The translations under genes were made by a program, and so were the position numbers. The notes below the pieces were generated by a model. That model worked only from the letters and a program-made list of their open reading frames with translations. It had not been told where the DNA came from and did not search any database. A stretch of 60,994 bases of DNA from Natronosalvus hydrolyticus (GTDB taxonomy: Archaea > Halobacteriota > Halobacteria > Halobacteriales > Natrialbaceae): the NCBI GenBank assembly GCA_025517525.1, contig JAOPJZ010000021.1, positions 1-60,994 of the forward strand, given 5' to 3'. Each line of letters begins with the position of its first letter. The first letter of the stretch is position 1. Shown in pieces: positions 8,452 to 17,769 of the stretch.

Positions 8452-9072
8452 ATGGCAGAAGATACCAACGCAGACGAACCAGTTGAATCGAAGTCCGCTC
8501 CTGACCAGGACCCGGAACCAGCCACACCGGTTGCCGAGGATGACAGCGATTCGGTCGTCGATCTGGCACAGCAACCGATCGTCGTCGACTGGATCAAGTA
8601 CGTTACCGCCCTGTTCGCGTTCGTCGGAATCGGGTATGGTGTGTTCGGCATTCTCGCGGATGTCATCGACGAGGGGATCATCGAAAGCGATGGATTCGGT
8701 GGGCTCGCAGCAGCGGTCTCGTTCCCGGTGATGTCGACACCGTACATTGCAATCACCGCAGCCGTGTTCGTGGGTGCGTTCCTCGGATGGAAACTGCACG
8801 AAGACGACACAACGACGTTCCTTGCGGCGGGGTTGAGCGTACTCGTCGGAACACTCGTGTTCTGGCTGCTCGCGGCAATCCTGGGAACGATTCCGATCGA
8901 CGATGTTTCCCTCGATTTCGGTGGACTGATCTTGAACGCCATCGTCGCCGGTATCGGTGCAGCAATTACGGCCGTTGGTGGCGTCTGGTCCACTCGTAAC
9001 CTTGCGCCAGTGACGCTCGATTCGTCGGCAGGTGTGAGCACTGAAAGCGGCGTTGCCCCAGCAGACGACTGA
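8452..9072 (+). CDS. Haloarchaeal four-helix membrane protein, unknown function
   Basis: 206 aa from ATG 8452; an ATG five codons upstream (8437) is also possible. The N-terminal 40 residues are acidic and Pro-rich and probably cytosolic. Four hydrophobic stretches follow: YVTALFAFVGIGYGVFGIL, YIAITAAVFVGAFLGW, FLAAGLSVLVGTLVFWLL and LILNAIVAGIGAAITAVGG. A short acidic tail ends the protein. No catalytic motif is visible. An AT-rich stretch at about 8412-8425 may hold the promoter. The neighbours are unrelated and face away, so context gives no clue. Confidence 0.7.
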   Translation: MAEDTNADEPVESKSAPDQDPEPATPVAEDDSDSVVDLAQQPIVVDWIKYVTALFAFVGIGYGVFGILADVIDEGIIESDGFGGLAAAVSFPVMSTPYIAITAAVFVGAFLGWKLHEDDTTTFLAAGLSVLVGTLVFWLLAAILGTIPIDDVSLDFGGLILNAIVAGIGAAITAVGGVWSTRNLAPVTLDSSAGVSTESGVAPADD

Positions 9073-9174
9073 TACGGTCTGTTGTGATTCGTTACTGGTG
9101 ATCGCTCGAACGAGGACGTCGATCACCGATAAAACGGTACAACGACCCGTGTGAGCAAACCCCTTTTCGGTCGG

Positions 9175-10110
9175 TCACTCCTCGACCAGTGGCAACTCGA
9201 GGCTGTCCCCGTCGCTCGGCACGAAAACGGCTTCGTCATCGCCGGAAAACGCCTCGCGGGCTTGCTCGAGGTGGCCACCTGATTGCCCGGCGTAGCGCGA
9301 GGAGAGGTGTACCAGTGCGAGCCGTTTTGCCCCCATTTTGCTCGCTATCGACCCGGCCTGTCTGGCCGTCGAGTGGGCGGTGTCGGCGGCGCGGTCGACC
9401 CGGTCGTCGGCGAAGGTGGCGTCGTGAATCAGCAGGTCGGGTTCGTCGACGACCTCGAGCGTTCGCTCGCTCGGCCGTGTATCGCCGGTGTAGACGACCG
9501 AGCGGCCGGGACGGGGATCGCCCACGACTGCTTCGGGTTCGACGGTCGTCCCATCCTCGAGTTCGACGGCTTCGCCCGCGTGGAGTTTCGAGAACGCGGG
9601 GCCGACGGGGACGCCGAGTTCCTCGGCACGCTCGCGGTCGAACCGACCCTTGCGGTCGTCCTCGACCAGCGCATAGCCGACCGAGCGGGTGTCGTGGTCG
9701 GTCTCGAACGCTCGTACCTCGTACGCATCGGCGCGGTAGGCGACGTCGCCATCACCGAGCTCCTTGATGGTGACATGGAAGGTTGGTTGGTTGTCGAGCA
9801 GGGTGACCAGCGACCGGAGGTCCCGTCGGGTGCCGCGTGGACAGTGAATCGTCAGCGGCGCTTCGCGGTCGTTGAAGTCCATCGTCTGGAGCAAGCCGGG
9901 AATTCCGAGCACGTGGTCGCCGTGTGTGTGCGTGATGAAGATGTTCGAGATGGAAAAGCCGGTACTGTAGCGCATCATCTGGCGCTGAGTCCCTTCGCCG
10001 GCGTCGAACAGGAGTTGCTCGCCCTCTCGAGCGACGAACAGGCTGCTCGGATTCCGCTGTGTCGTCGGAATCGCCCCACTCGTCCCCAGAAAGGTCACAG
10101 ACAGCTGCAT
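9175..10110 (-). CDS. rnz: Ribonuclease Z (tRNA 3'-end endonuclease)
   Basis: 311 aa, a metallo-beta-lactamase-fold nuclease that cuts the 3' trailer from tRNA precursors. The opening FLGTSGAIPT is the family signature. The metal-binding motif HTHGDH is at about residues 61-66, and later VYTGDTRPS and LIHDATF motifs are present. The C-terminal region contains HSTARQAG and LVHLSSRY. The frame extends eight codons further to an ATG at 10134; the conserved start MQLSVTFLGTSG favours 10110. It is divergent from the secreted protein gene at 10401. Confidence 0.95.
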   Translation of the reverse strand: MQLSVTFLGTSGAIPTTQRNPSSLFVAREGEQLLFDAGEGTQRQMMRYSTGFSISNIFITHTHGDHVLGIPGLLQTMDFNDREAPLTIHCPRGTRRDLRSLVTLLDNQPTFHVTIKELGDGDVAYRADAYEVRAFETDHDTRSVGYALVEDDRKGRFDRERAEELGVPVGPAFSKLHAGEAVELEDGTTVEPEAVVGDPRPGRSVVYTGDTRPSERTLEVVDEPDLLIHDATFADDRVDRAADTAHSTARQAGSIASKMGAKRLALVHLSSRYAGQSGGHLEQAREAFSGDDEAVFVPSDGDSLELPLVEE

Positions 10111-10365
10111 TACCTCCCTTTGCGTGCCGGTCAACTAAACCCGCTTCGACTTCCCCCGTCGGTCGTGGGTGTTGTTGCGGACCGGATTGGCTCCCTGTCA
10201 CCTCGAGCACACTTGCGGGCCAAAAACTGTTCAGCGCCACGAACGAAATCGGTCGCCGAACGTTTCAGTAGCAATGACTGATAAACGACGAGAACAGTCA
10301 ATAAACGCTATAAACTGTTTTGGGGACGTAAAAACGAACGTCAACCGTTCCCAACTGCTGACGGG

Positions 10366-10397
10366 GTTTATACATCATCTGCCCAGTGGTGGAGGTG
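10366..10397 (+). promoter_or_regulatory. TATA box and Shine-Dalgarno of the secreted acidic protein gene
   Basis: GTTTATAC (10366-10373) is followed by GGAGGTG (10391-10397), three bases before ATG 10401. Having a strong ribosome site at TATA-to-start spacing this short is unusual in haloarchaea, where most transcripts are leaderless. Confidence 0.5.
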
Positions 10398-10400
10398 TAG

Positions 10401-11219
10401 ATGAAACGCCACACACTCGTCGCAGCGATGTTGGCTGCGGCCATGATCCTCTCGGCGCTGGCACCGCTCGGTGCGGCTGCCGCGGCGACAGACCATGATG
10501 ACTCGGGACTCACGATCGATGTCGAGCAGAACGACGAAATCGTGGTCACGGTCGAACAGAACGATAGTGCAGTCGAGAACGCAAGCCTCGAGGTGAGCGT
10601 CGACGACGAAAACGCCTCGTATGCGGGCGTGGGCAATTACACGACCGACGAGAACGGATCGGTGACGCTTGAAACGCCGGAAGAATCGGTCAACGTGACC
10701 CTTTCGGTGACCGACGACAACGCAACGCCGCCCGAAACCGTTCTGCTCGAGGCTGCAGAAGATGAGGAAGGCCACGAAGAGGAAACCGATTCCTTCGGTG
10801 CGCTGATCTCGCAGTTCGTCCAGGACAACCAGGGCGAAACTGACGGACCGCTTGGTATCGCCGTGGCGAATTTCGCGGTAGAGAACAACCCCGGTAACGC
10901 GCCAGACCACGCGGGCCCACCGTCACACGCGGGCCCATCCGATGACGGCGAGCAGGGTCCACCGGCCCACGCTGGCCCAGGCGGTGACGACGAGGATAGC
11001 GACGAAGGAGACGACGATGAGGATCGTGGTCCACCAGCCCACGCCGGTCCGGGCGGTGACGACGAGGAAAGCGATGACGGAGACGAGACTGAGGAAGAAG
11101 AGGAAAGCGATGAAGAGGAAGGCGACGATGACGACAGCGACGAAGAGGAAAGCGACGATGACGACAGCGACGAAGAGGAAAGCGACGATGACGACAGCGA
11201 CGAAGACGCTGACGCCTGA
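10401..11219 (+). CDS. Secreted polyacidic protein with HAGP repeats
   Basis: 272 aa. A Sec-type signal peptide (positive MKRH, hydrophobic AMLAAAMILSALAPLG, AAAAA) occupies about residues 1-33. Residues 35-115 form a beta-rich, Ig-like module with alternating Asn/Glu/Val. A linker follows, and from about residue 173 the protein is low complexity: five PxHAGP motifs (twice as PPAHAGPGGDD), then a tail of Asp, Glu and Ser. The tail is encoded by a 30-bp DNA repeat (11124-11153, 11154-11183, partial third). No transmembrane anchor or sorting signal follows. Function is unknown; His and carboxylates could bind cations, which is inference. Confidence 0.8.
   Translation: MKRHTLVAAMLAAAMILSALAPLGAAAAATDHDDSGLTIDVEQNDEIVVTVEQNDSAVENASLEVSVDDENASYAGVGNYTTDENGSVTLETPEESVNVTLSVTDDNATPPETVLLEAAEDEEGHEEETDSFGALISQFVQDNQGETDGPLGIAVANFAVENNPGNAPDHAGPPSHAGPSDDGEQGPPAHAGPGGDDEDSDEGDDDEDRGPPAHAGPGGDDEESDDGDETEEEEESDEEEGDDDDSDEEESDDDDSDEEESDDDDSDEDADA
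11124..11204 (+). repeat. 30-bp tandem repeat inside the polyacidic gene
   Basis: Units at 11124-11153 and 11154-11183 are identical and encode DDDDSDEEES. A third, partial unit runs to about 11204. The copy number is probably variable between strains. Confidence 0.8.
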
Positions 11220-11292
11220 TCACTCGAGCAGTTAGCACACAACCGTCTTCCCGACTGACGGGACCTTCCGTTTTCGCTGACGTGACCCGCCT

Positions 11293-11330
11293 ACCCAGTT
11301 GACTCGAGGGCCGCGTCCTCGAGTCTGGGT
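11293..11330. other. Long inverted repeat in the gap before ahcY
   Basis: GACTCGAGG (11301-11309) and CCTCGAGTC (11317-11325) form a perfect 9-bp stem around GCCGCGT. It is extended by ACCCA/TGGGT with a three-base bulge. It lies between the secreted protein gene and ahcY and may act as a terminator or a regulatory stem; neither is shown. Confidence 0.4.
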
Positions 11331-11495
11331 ACGCTCGTTGGCGACCCGGCGAGCATCGCAGTGTTGTCAGAGGCACGTACGCGCTCGCCGCTTGCCGACA
11401 CTTCTGTTTTGAACTGGCGTGTCCAGCAGCGCTCATCGACCGACGTCCGCACGGTCTTCGGTAGGGTTTTGACTGCCCTCGCCTTCTATCGAGGC

Positions 11496-12785
11496 ATGAC
11501 CGAGTATCCGCCGATCAGCGAACAGCTTTCGGCCGACGACCTCGAGTCGGCCCGCACGGAGGGCCGACGCAAGATGGACTGGGCCGACCAGCACATGCCG
11601 ATCATGAACGCGCTTCGAGATTCGTTCGAAGCCGATCAGGTCCTCGAGGGCGAGCGAATCGCGATGGCGATGCACGTCGAAGCGAAAACCGCGATTCTCG
11701 TCGAGGTGCTTGCTGACGCGGGTGCAGAAGTCGCCGTCACCGGCTGTAACCCCCTGTCGACGCACGATGACGTGAGTGCAGCACTCGACACCCACGAACG
11801 CATCACGAGCTACGCCAAACGCGGCGTCGACGACGAGGAATACTACGACGCCATCCACGCAACGCTCGGCCTCGAGCCGACGATTACCGTCGACGACGGG
11901 ATGGACCTCGTCGCTGCGGTCCACGAGGACTACCCAGAACTCATCGACGGCATCGTCGGTGGGGCCGAAGAAACCACCACGGGCGTTCACCGCCTGCGCG
12001 CGATGGACGACGACGGCGCGCTCGAGTATCCCGTTTTCGCCGTGAACGACACGCCGATGAAACGATTGTTCGATAACATCCACGGCACCGGCGAATCCTC
12101 ACTGGCCTCGATTGCCATGACGACGAACCTCTCGTGGGCGGGCAAGAACGTCGTCGTCGCCGGCTTTGGCTACTGTGGCAAGGGTGTCGCCCGCAAGGCA
12201 TCGGGCCAGAACGCGAACGTCATCGTCACCGAAGTCGAGCCACGCCGAGCACTCGAGGCACACATGGAAGGCTACGACGTGTTGCCGATGGCCGAGGCCG
12301 CCGAAATCGGCGACGTGTTCATCACGACGACGGGCAACCGGGACGTCATCGTCGAAGAACACTTCGAGGGCATGAAAGACGGCGTCTTGCTCGCGAACGC
12401 GGGCCACTTCGATATCGAAATCGACCTCGAGGCACTGGTCGACCTCGCTGTCGACACCTACGAAGCGCGCGACGGCGTCGAGGCCTACGAACTGGAGGAT
12501 GGGCGACGGCTGAACGTGATCGCGGAAGGCCGCCTCGTGAACCTCGCGGCTCCCATCTCGCTCGGCCATCCGGTCGAAGTGATGGACCAGAGCTTCGGCG
12601 TGCAGGCTGCCTGTGTGCGGGAGATGGTCGAAAACGGCGACGAATACGGGCCCGGCGTCCACGAGGTCCCGGACGAACTCGACAAAGAAATCGCCGAAAT
12701 CAAACTCGAGGCCGAAGGCGTCGAGTTCGATGCCCTGACCGACACCCAGCGCGAGTACATGGGTTCGTGGGACCACGGCACATAA
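11496..12785 (+). CDS. ahcY: Adenosylhomocysteinase
   Basis: 429 aa; hydrolyses S-adenosylhomocysteine to adenosine and homocysteine, keeping methyl-transfer reactions running. The family start DLESARTEGRRKMDWADQHMP, the substrate segment VTGCNPLSTHDD, ETTTGVHRL and the NAD-binding GFGYCGKG (about residues 223-230) are all present, as is NAGHFDIEID. The frame opens at 11361, but the preceding 45 codons do not resemble the family, and ATG 11496 gives the usual archaeal length. It stands alone between divergent or unrelated genes. Confidence 0.96.
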   Translation: MTEYPPISEQLSADDLESARTEGRRKMDWADQHMPIMNALRDSFEADQVLEGERIAMAMHVEAKTAILVEVLADAGAEVAVTGCNPLSTHDDVSAALDTHERITSYAKRGVDDEEYYDAIHATLGLEPTITVDDGMDLVAAVHEDYPELIDGIVGGAEETTTGVHRLRAMDDDGALEYPVFAVNDTPMKRLFDNIHGTGESSLASIAMTTNLSWAGKNVVVAGFGYCGKGVARKASGQNANVIVTEVEPRRALEAHMEGYDVLPMAEAAEIGDVFITTTGNRDVIVEEHFEGMKDGVLLANAGHFDIEIDLEALVDLAVDTYEARDGVEAYELEDGRRLNVIAEGRLVNLAAPISLGHPVEVMDQSFGVQAACVREMVENGDEYGPGVHEVPDELDKEIAEIKLEAEGVEFDALTDTQREYMGSWDHGT

Positions 12786-12877
12786 CTGGCGGGCGAATCT
12801 CCTGGTGAGCGGTTAGGTGACCGCTTTTCTTCCAATCCGACCGGATCCCTCGTTTCTCTCCGTTCTGTCTTCGATTC

Positions 12878-13735
12878 TTACTCCCCGCTCGAGTACGTCC
12901 CAGCCACGGTTTCGTCGGTATCGACAACGAACACGAGCGCACCGTCCTCGTGTGCGGTAATCGTCGTCGTGACCGACACCGGGTCATCGCTGACAGTCGT
13001 CCCCTGACAGGTCCCTTTCCACCGCCAGCCGTCGGTCGCCGCCGGGATGGCGGTCGACTCGAGGTGGCGGACCGTTTCGTGTTCGTACTGGTCGTGCCAG
13101 TGACGACCCAGCACTGACTCGAGGTCGACGCCGAACTGGCGAGCGTAGGCGGGGGTCGCTACCTGGACCGTTCCAGTGGGGTCGGTAATCGCCACGCCAC
13201 GGTCGATGTCGTCGAAACTTGCGACCAGGCGTTTGTTGTACGTTCGACACCGGTATCGCTCGACGAGTCGGGTGATTCGTGTAGCCAGCAGTGTCGTGGC
13301 TGACTCGGGAATGCGAGTGCGGGCTTCGGGAACTCGGAACCACTCGAGCCACCGGTCTGTGGCGACGGACTCGGCGACGGCTTCGGTTGGCTCGTCGACG
13401 CAAGTGACGACTGGGATCGTGGCGTCCCGTCTGATGGATTCGTAGACGGCCAGCCCGGCTGTGGGCATCGAGGGCGTCACAATCACGACACAGTCTGCGT
13501 CCTCGTGTTCAGCCGGTAACTCGGTCTCGAGATCGGGTTTGGGTGCGGTTTCCTCCGGTTGTCTGTCGGTACGACCGTCGCTTACGGTTCCGAAGGTATC
13601 ATCGGTGATCGTGACGGTGAACTCGTCTTTCGAGGCGAGTTCACCACTGACGGTGTCAGCAGGCCCACTAACGGTGACTATCTCGAGTGGTTGTACGTCG
13701 AGAACCGTCTCGTACACAGCCGGTGTTTTGGACAT
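12878..13735 (-). CDS. PAS-domain signalling protein with receiver-like N-terminus
   Basis: 285 aa. The central region (about residues 80-150) resembles a response-regulator receiver (CVVIVTPSMPTAGLAVYESI, then PVVTCVDEP) but lacks a clear phospho-acceptor Asp. From about residue 165 there is a PAS domain (SFDDIDRGVAITDPTGTVQV, then YARQFGVDLESVLGRHW). No kinase or DNA-binding domain follows, so the output must come from another protein. It lies next to a HalOD1 gene on the same strand and the large PAS/HTH_10 regulator, forming a signalling island. Partnership is inferred from position only. Confidence 0.7.
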   Translation of the reverse strand: MSKTPAVYETVLDVQPLEIVTVSGPADTVSGELASKDEFTVTITDDTFGTVSDGRTDRQPEETAPKPDLETELPAEHEDADCVVIVTPSMPTAGLAVYESIRRDATIPVVTCVDEPTEAVAESVATDRWLEWFRVPEARTRIPESATTLLATRITRLVERYRCRTYNKRLVASFDDIDRGVAITDPTGTVQVATPAYARQFGVDLESVLGRHWHDQYEHETVRHLESTAIPAATDGWRWKGTCQGTTVSDDPVSVTTTITAHEDGALVFVVDTDETVAGTYSSGE

Positions 13736-13804
13736 CCTAGACTCGCTACTGTCTCTCGCTGCGAACGGATAATCGTTGACCGGGAACGCTATGCATCGGC
13801 ACTT

Positions 13805-14056
13805 CTACGGTCGATACGTCGATCCGTCGACCGTGACGGTTCCGTCGTTCGAAACGGTGACTTCGTAGTCGTCGTATGCGAACGATACCGTGCAATCAAC
13901 GTCGTCTCTGAACAGCCTGTCGAGCGCTTCAGGATTGATGACTTCGAACAGCGGAGTGTCGAGTTCGAGTGGATCGATATCTAACTCGGCTGCAATCGCA
14001 TCGATAACGCGCATACTCATTGACTCGGTTCCCCTCCCAGCGTCCATTTGTGGCAT
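13805..14056 (-). CDS. HalOD1 output-domain protein
   Basis: 83 aa. Nearly the whole protein is one HalOD1 domain: VIDAIAAELDIDPLELDTPL, FEVINPEALDRLF, then VSFAYDDYEVTVSNDGTV. HalOD1 is an output domain restricted to haloarchaea, often attached to receiver or PAS domains; its biochemical action is unknown. ATG 14056 is used here, but internal Met codons (13 and 15 codons in) are also plausible starts. It is 69 bp upstream of the PAS protein and may be co-transcribed with it, and it is divergent from the HTH_10 regulator with a 74-bp shared promoter region. Confidence 0.8.
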   Translation of the reverse strand: MPQMDAGRGTESMSMRVIDAIAAELDIDPLELDTPLFEVINPEALDRLFRDDVDCTVSFAYDDYEVTVSNDGTVTVDGSTYRP

Positions 14057-14094
14057 TGAATCTGCCTATGCGAACCGACCCTATTCGACTGGCT

Positions 14095-14104
14095 GTTTTA
14101 TGTG
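14095..14104 (+). promoter_or_regulatory. Putative TATA box of the large HTH_10 regulator
   Basis: TTTTATGTGT lies about 30 bp upstream of ATG 14131 in the 74-bp divergent gap, consistent with a leaderless transcript. Confidence 0.4.
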
Positions 14105-14130
14105 TATCCCGGCTGTATTTCTAACACTAT

Positions 14131-17100
14131 ATGTGTAAGGATTGGCTGCTGGCCGGGCTCACAGTATTCGAGGCCAACGTTTCGAATTCGGCAGCTAACG
14201 CGTTGGTCGCGGGTAGTGAGGCTGGAATTGTGACACTCTCTACAGCGTTCGGATTCGCTTCGTCGCTCGACACGGCCGTCGCGAGCGATGCTGCGTTGTT
14301 GTTATCGCTCATCGGCTTTGGCATTCTCGGTCTCGCCAGTGAAGGGAGTCGCGATTCCGCTTTCGAGCGGTTACAGGAGGCGATTGGACGAATCGAATCC
14401 GCTGTCGACGTCTCCTCACCGTCCGAAGACCGAGTCGACGGCGATCTGGAGGCGCTTGCTGAGCGACTCGAGTCGATCGAACAGTCGGTTGCGAGGCAGA
14501 CACGACCCGGTGCGGCGTACGACGATTACCTTCGGATGCTCGTTGAGGCCGTTGACGACGTGTTCTTTGTAATCGACTCGGCTGGCGAGCTTAAACACTG
14601 GAACCAAAGCATGGTCGAGGCGATGGGGTATTCGAACGAGGAACTCGCTTCGATGCACGCGTTCGACTTTTTCGAGGATGATGTCGAAAAAGCCGAGGCA
14701 GCTCTCATCGCGGGTCTCGAGGAGGGGAGCGTTCGCTACGAAGCCGAATCTGTCCGAAAAGACGGTGAATCAGTCCCTTTCGAGTACGTCGTTTCACGAG
14801 TATCGGGAGCCGACGGGGAACCGTTGCTCGCTGGCATCGCTCGAGATATCAGTGATCGCCGTGAAAACGAGCAGCGACTCCGCGAGCGAGAACGGCAGCT
14901 CTCGACGTTGATGCACAACATTCCGGGGATGGTGTATCGCTGTCAGAACGAACCCGAGTGGCCGATGGAGTTCGTCAGCGATGGCTGTCGGGAGCTGACG
15001 GGCTACGATCCCGAGGCACTCGTCGACGGTGAGATTACGTGGGCTGAAGATATCGTCGATGGTGATAACGACGAACTCTGGGAGACCGTCCAACAAAAAC
15101 TCGAGCGGGGCGAACCGTTTACCGTCTCGTTCCCGATCCGGACGGCCGACGGGCAGCGACGCTGGGTCGAAGAACAGGGGCGTGGCATCTACGCCGAAGA
15201 TGGGACCCTCGAGGCGCTCGAAGGCGTCATTATCGACATCACTGAGCGCGTCGAGAACGAACGCGAACTCGAGCGAACCAGCGATCTCCTCCAGCACGCC
15301 CAGCGACTATCGAACGTCGGTGGTTGGGAACTCGATCTGACCGATGAGCCACCATACGGCGGCGTTCTCACTGCGGAAATGTACCGGATGTACGGACTCT
15401 CGCGGGACGAATCGATGAATATCGAACGGGGGCTCGGATATTACGTTCCTGAGGACAGACCGCGAGTGCGCGAGGCGGTCGAAAACGCCATCGAACACGG
15501 ACAGCCCTACGAACTCGAGGCACAGATCAGAACCGAGGAGGGTGAGCTCCGGTGGGTACGAACCATCGGCCAGCCGATCGAGAGAAACGGCGAGATAACC
15601 CATCTCAGGGGGTCGATGCAGGACATCACGGAACGGAAAGAGCGCGAACAGACCCTCGAGCGAACGCGGGAGATGCTCGAACAAAGCCAGGAAATCGCGG
15701 ACCTCGGTGGCTGGGTGATTGATCTTGAAGACGGACCGCCGTACGAGGGCTCCTGGACCGAGAAATTCGCCGAAATTCTCGGCCTCGAGGGCGTCGATTC
15801 GATGTCGTTCGAAGAGAGTCTCGAGGTGTTTCATCCGGATGACCGGCCAGCAGTCGAACGGACGATCGAACGGACGATCGAAACGGGCGGCGAGTTCGAG
15901 CTCGAGGCACGAATCCGTCGGCCGGACGGTGAACAACGCTGGATTCGGTCGATAGGCGAAATGGTCGACGCTGACGGGGATCGGCCCAGAGTCCGCGGGT
16001 CGATACAGGATATTACCGACCACAAAGAACGCGAACTGGCACTCCAGTCGTTACACGAAATGACGCGTGGCCTCCTTCAGATCGAGGGGGAGACTGACGC
16101 TGCCGAACTCATCGTCGAAACGGCCGAACAGGTACTCGATGTGACGGGGATTGCGATGTTTTTACTCGATCCGAACACGAACACGCTGGCACCCTATGCC
16201 ACCACGGCGGGATTCGACGACTGTTGTGATGGTGAGACGGCTATCGGTCCTGGCACGCGCGAGTCGATTCTGTGGGAGACGTTCCTGTCGGGGACCCAGA
16301 CCGTCATCGATGGCAGCGAGATGACCGCTCGCTCGCCGTTGTTCGATGCAGCCGTCGAAGCTGGACTGGTGGTTCCCGTCGGCAGCCACGGCGTCTTCGT
16401 CGTCGCAAACCGCAACCCCATCGGCGAGGGAGACCGCCGGCTGGTCGAAACGCTCGTCGCAACGACGGAAGCCGCATTCGACCGACTCGAGAGCGAGGCC
16501 ACTCTGCGCAACCGGGATGCCGAACTCGAGGCACAGAACGAGCGTCTCAGCCGGCAGATACAGATCAACGATATTATTCGTCGCGTTGACACCTCCCTCA
16601 TCGGGACGACGACGCAGGAGGAAATCGAGCAAACCGTGTGTGACCGACTCAGCGAAAGCCAGCACGTCTCGTTCGCCTGGATCGGTTCCCTAGACGTTGC
16701 GGAGACGGAAGTCGTTCCACGAACCTGGGCAGGTTCGGGTCAGTCGTACCTCGACTCGATTTCGCTTACTGTCGATGATGCCCCTGCAGGGGCAGACCCC
16801 GCCGTCTCGACGGCACTCACGGGCGAGTCGACGGTTACCGAAAACGTGGCCGACGGATTACAGCGCGAACCTTGGAGAAAGGCGGCGCTCGCACACAATT
16901 TCTCCTCGTGTCTTGCCGTCCCCCTGCAGATTGACGAGTATTCCTATGGGGTCCTCGCGGTGTATACGGACGAACCCAACGCGTTCGGCGACCTCGAGCG
17001 AACCGTCTTCACCGAACTCGGCACGGGTATCGCGGATGCGATCAACTCCGTGGAGGCTCGTTCTGCCCTGTATGCCGAAGCGCACATCGAACTCCGGCTT

Positions 17101-17769
17101 CGCCTCGAGGACGAAGTCGAGTTCCTCTCGAGGCTGGCACGAACGGCTGGCTGTTCCGTCACCTACGAAGGGCTCGGTGCGTACGATACCGACGAAACCC
17201 AGCTATTCGTCCGTACGAGCGGTGCCGAAGCGGACGAGGTCAGGGACGCGCTCGAGGCGCTTGTCACCGTTACCGGCTATCGGGAGATTACGGCCGAAGC
17301 CACCGAGTGTGTCTTCGAAATAACCGTTTCCGGGAGCGTCCTTCCCGCGAAGCTGGTTCGCCACGGTGCTAGCCCGCAGTCGGTTATCGCCGACGGGACA
17401 CAGATTCGGGTCGTCGTCGACGTGCCGACGACGACCGACGTTCGAGAGTTCATCGAGATGCTCGGCGACGCCTACGATAGCGTCAACCTCGAGGGCCGTG
17501 AACACGTCGACCGGTCGATGCACACCAGACAACAACTCGTCACCGATCTCTTCGACGAACTGACCGACCGTCAACTCGAGGTGCTTCGAACTGCCTACTT
17601 TGCGGGCTTTTTCGACTGGCCACGCGAGAGCACCGGCGAGGACGTTGCCGCAATGCTCGAGGTGAGCCAGCCGACGATCAACCGACACTTGCGACTGGGC
17701 CAACAGCGGCTGCTCGAGCAACTGTTCGAACGAAGTCTGGGCGAAGAACCGTCTTCAACATCCGAGTGA
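14131..17769 (+). CDS. Multi-PAS/GAF sensor with bacterioopsin-activator HTH (Bat family), hydrophobic N-terminus
   Basis: 1212 aa. One or two hydrophobic segments lie at about residues 26-68 (LLLSLIGFGILGLAS is the strongest), then a short coiled linker. Four PAS domains follow at roughly 133-250, 258-375, 391-505 and 520-635. The last two look like a tandem duplication (VGGWELDLTDEPPY and LGGWVIDLEDGPPY). Two GAF domains follow (about 640-800 and 812-970), then a Bat-type domain (about 987-1130) and a C-terminal HTH_10 (about 1144-1200: LTDRQLEVLRTAYFAGFFDW). It is therefore a one-component transcription regulator sensing small ligands, redox or light. Tethering to the membrane is inferred from the N-terminus. 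Targets are unknown. Confidence 0.88.
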   Translation: MCKDWLLAGLTVFEANVSNSAANALVAGSEAGIVTLSTAFGFASSLDTAVASDAALLLSLIGFGILGLASEGSRDSAFERLQEAIGRIESAVDVSSPSEDRVDGDLEALAERLESIEQSVARQTRPGAAYDDYLRMLVEAVDDVFFVIDSAGELKHWNQSMVEAMGYSNEELASMHAFDFFEDDVEKAEAALIAGLEEGSVRYEAESVRKDGESVPFEYVVSRVSGADGEPLLAGIARDISDRRENEQRLRERERQLSTLMHNIPGMVYRCQNEPEWPMEFVSDGCRELTGYDPEALVDGEITWAEDIVDGDNDELWETVQQKLERGEPFTVSFPIRTADGQRRWVEEQGRGIYAEDGTLEALEGVIIDITERVENERELERTSDLLQHAQRLSNVGGWELDLTDEPPYGGVLTAEMYRMYGLSRDESMNIERGLGYYVPEDRPRVREAVENAIEHGQPYELEAQIRTEEGELRWVRTIGQPIERNGEITHLRGSMQDITERKEREQTLERTREMLEQSQEIADLGGWVIDLEDGPPYEGSWTEKFAEILGLEGVDSMSFEESLEVFHPDDRPAVERTIERTIETGGEFELEARIRRPDGEQRWIRSIGEMVDADGDRPRVRGSIQDITDHKERELALQSLHEMTRGLLQIEGETDAAELIVETAEQVLDVTGIAMFLLDPNTNTLAPYATTAGFDDCCDGETAIGPGTRESILWETFLSGTQTVIDGSEMTARSPLFDAAVEAGLVVPVGSHGVFVVANRNPIGEGDRRLVETLVATTEAAFDRLESEATLRNRDAELEAQNERLSRQIQINDIIRRVDTSLIGTTTQEEIEQTVCDRLSESQHVSFAWIGSLDVAETEVVPRTWAGSGQSYLDSISLTVDDAPAGADPAVSTALTGESTVTENVADGLQREPWRKAALAHNFSSCLAVPLQIDEYSYGVLAVYTDEPNAFGDLERTVFTELGTGIADAINSVEARSALYAEAHIELRLRLEDEVEFLSRLARTAGCSVTYEGLGAYDTDETQLFVRTSGAEADEVRDALEALVTVTGYREITAEATECVFEITVSGSVLPAKLVRHGASPQSVIADGTQIRVVVDVPTTTDVREFIEMLGDAYDSVNLEGREHVDRSMHTRQQLVTDLFDELTDRQLEVLRTAYFAGFFDWPRESTGEDVAAMLEVSQPTINRHLRLGQQRLLEQLFERSLGEEPSSTSE

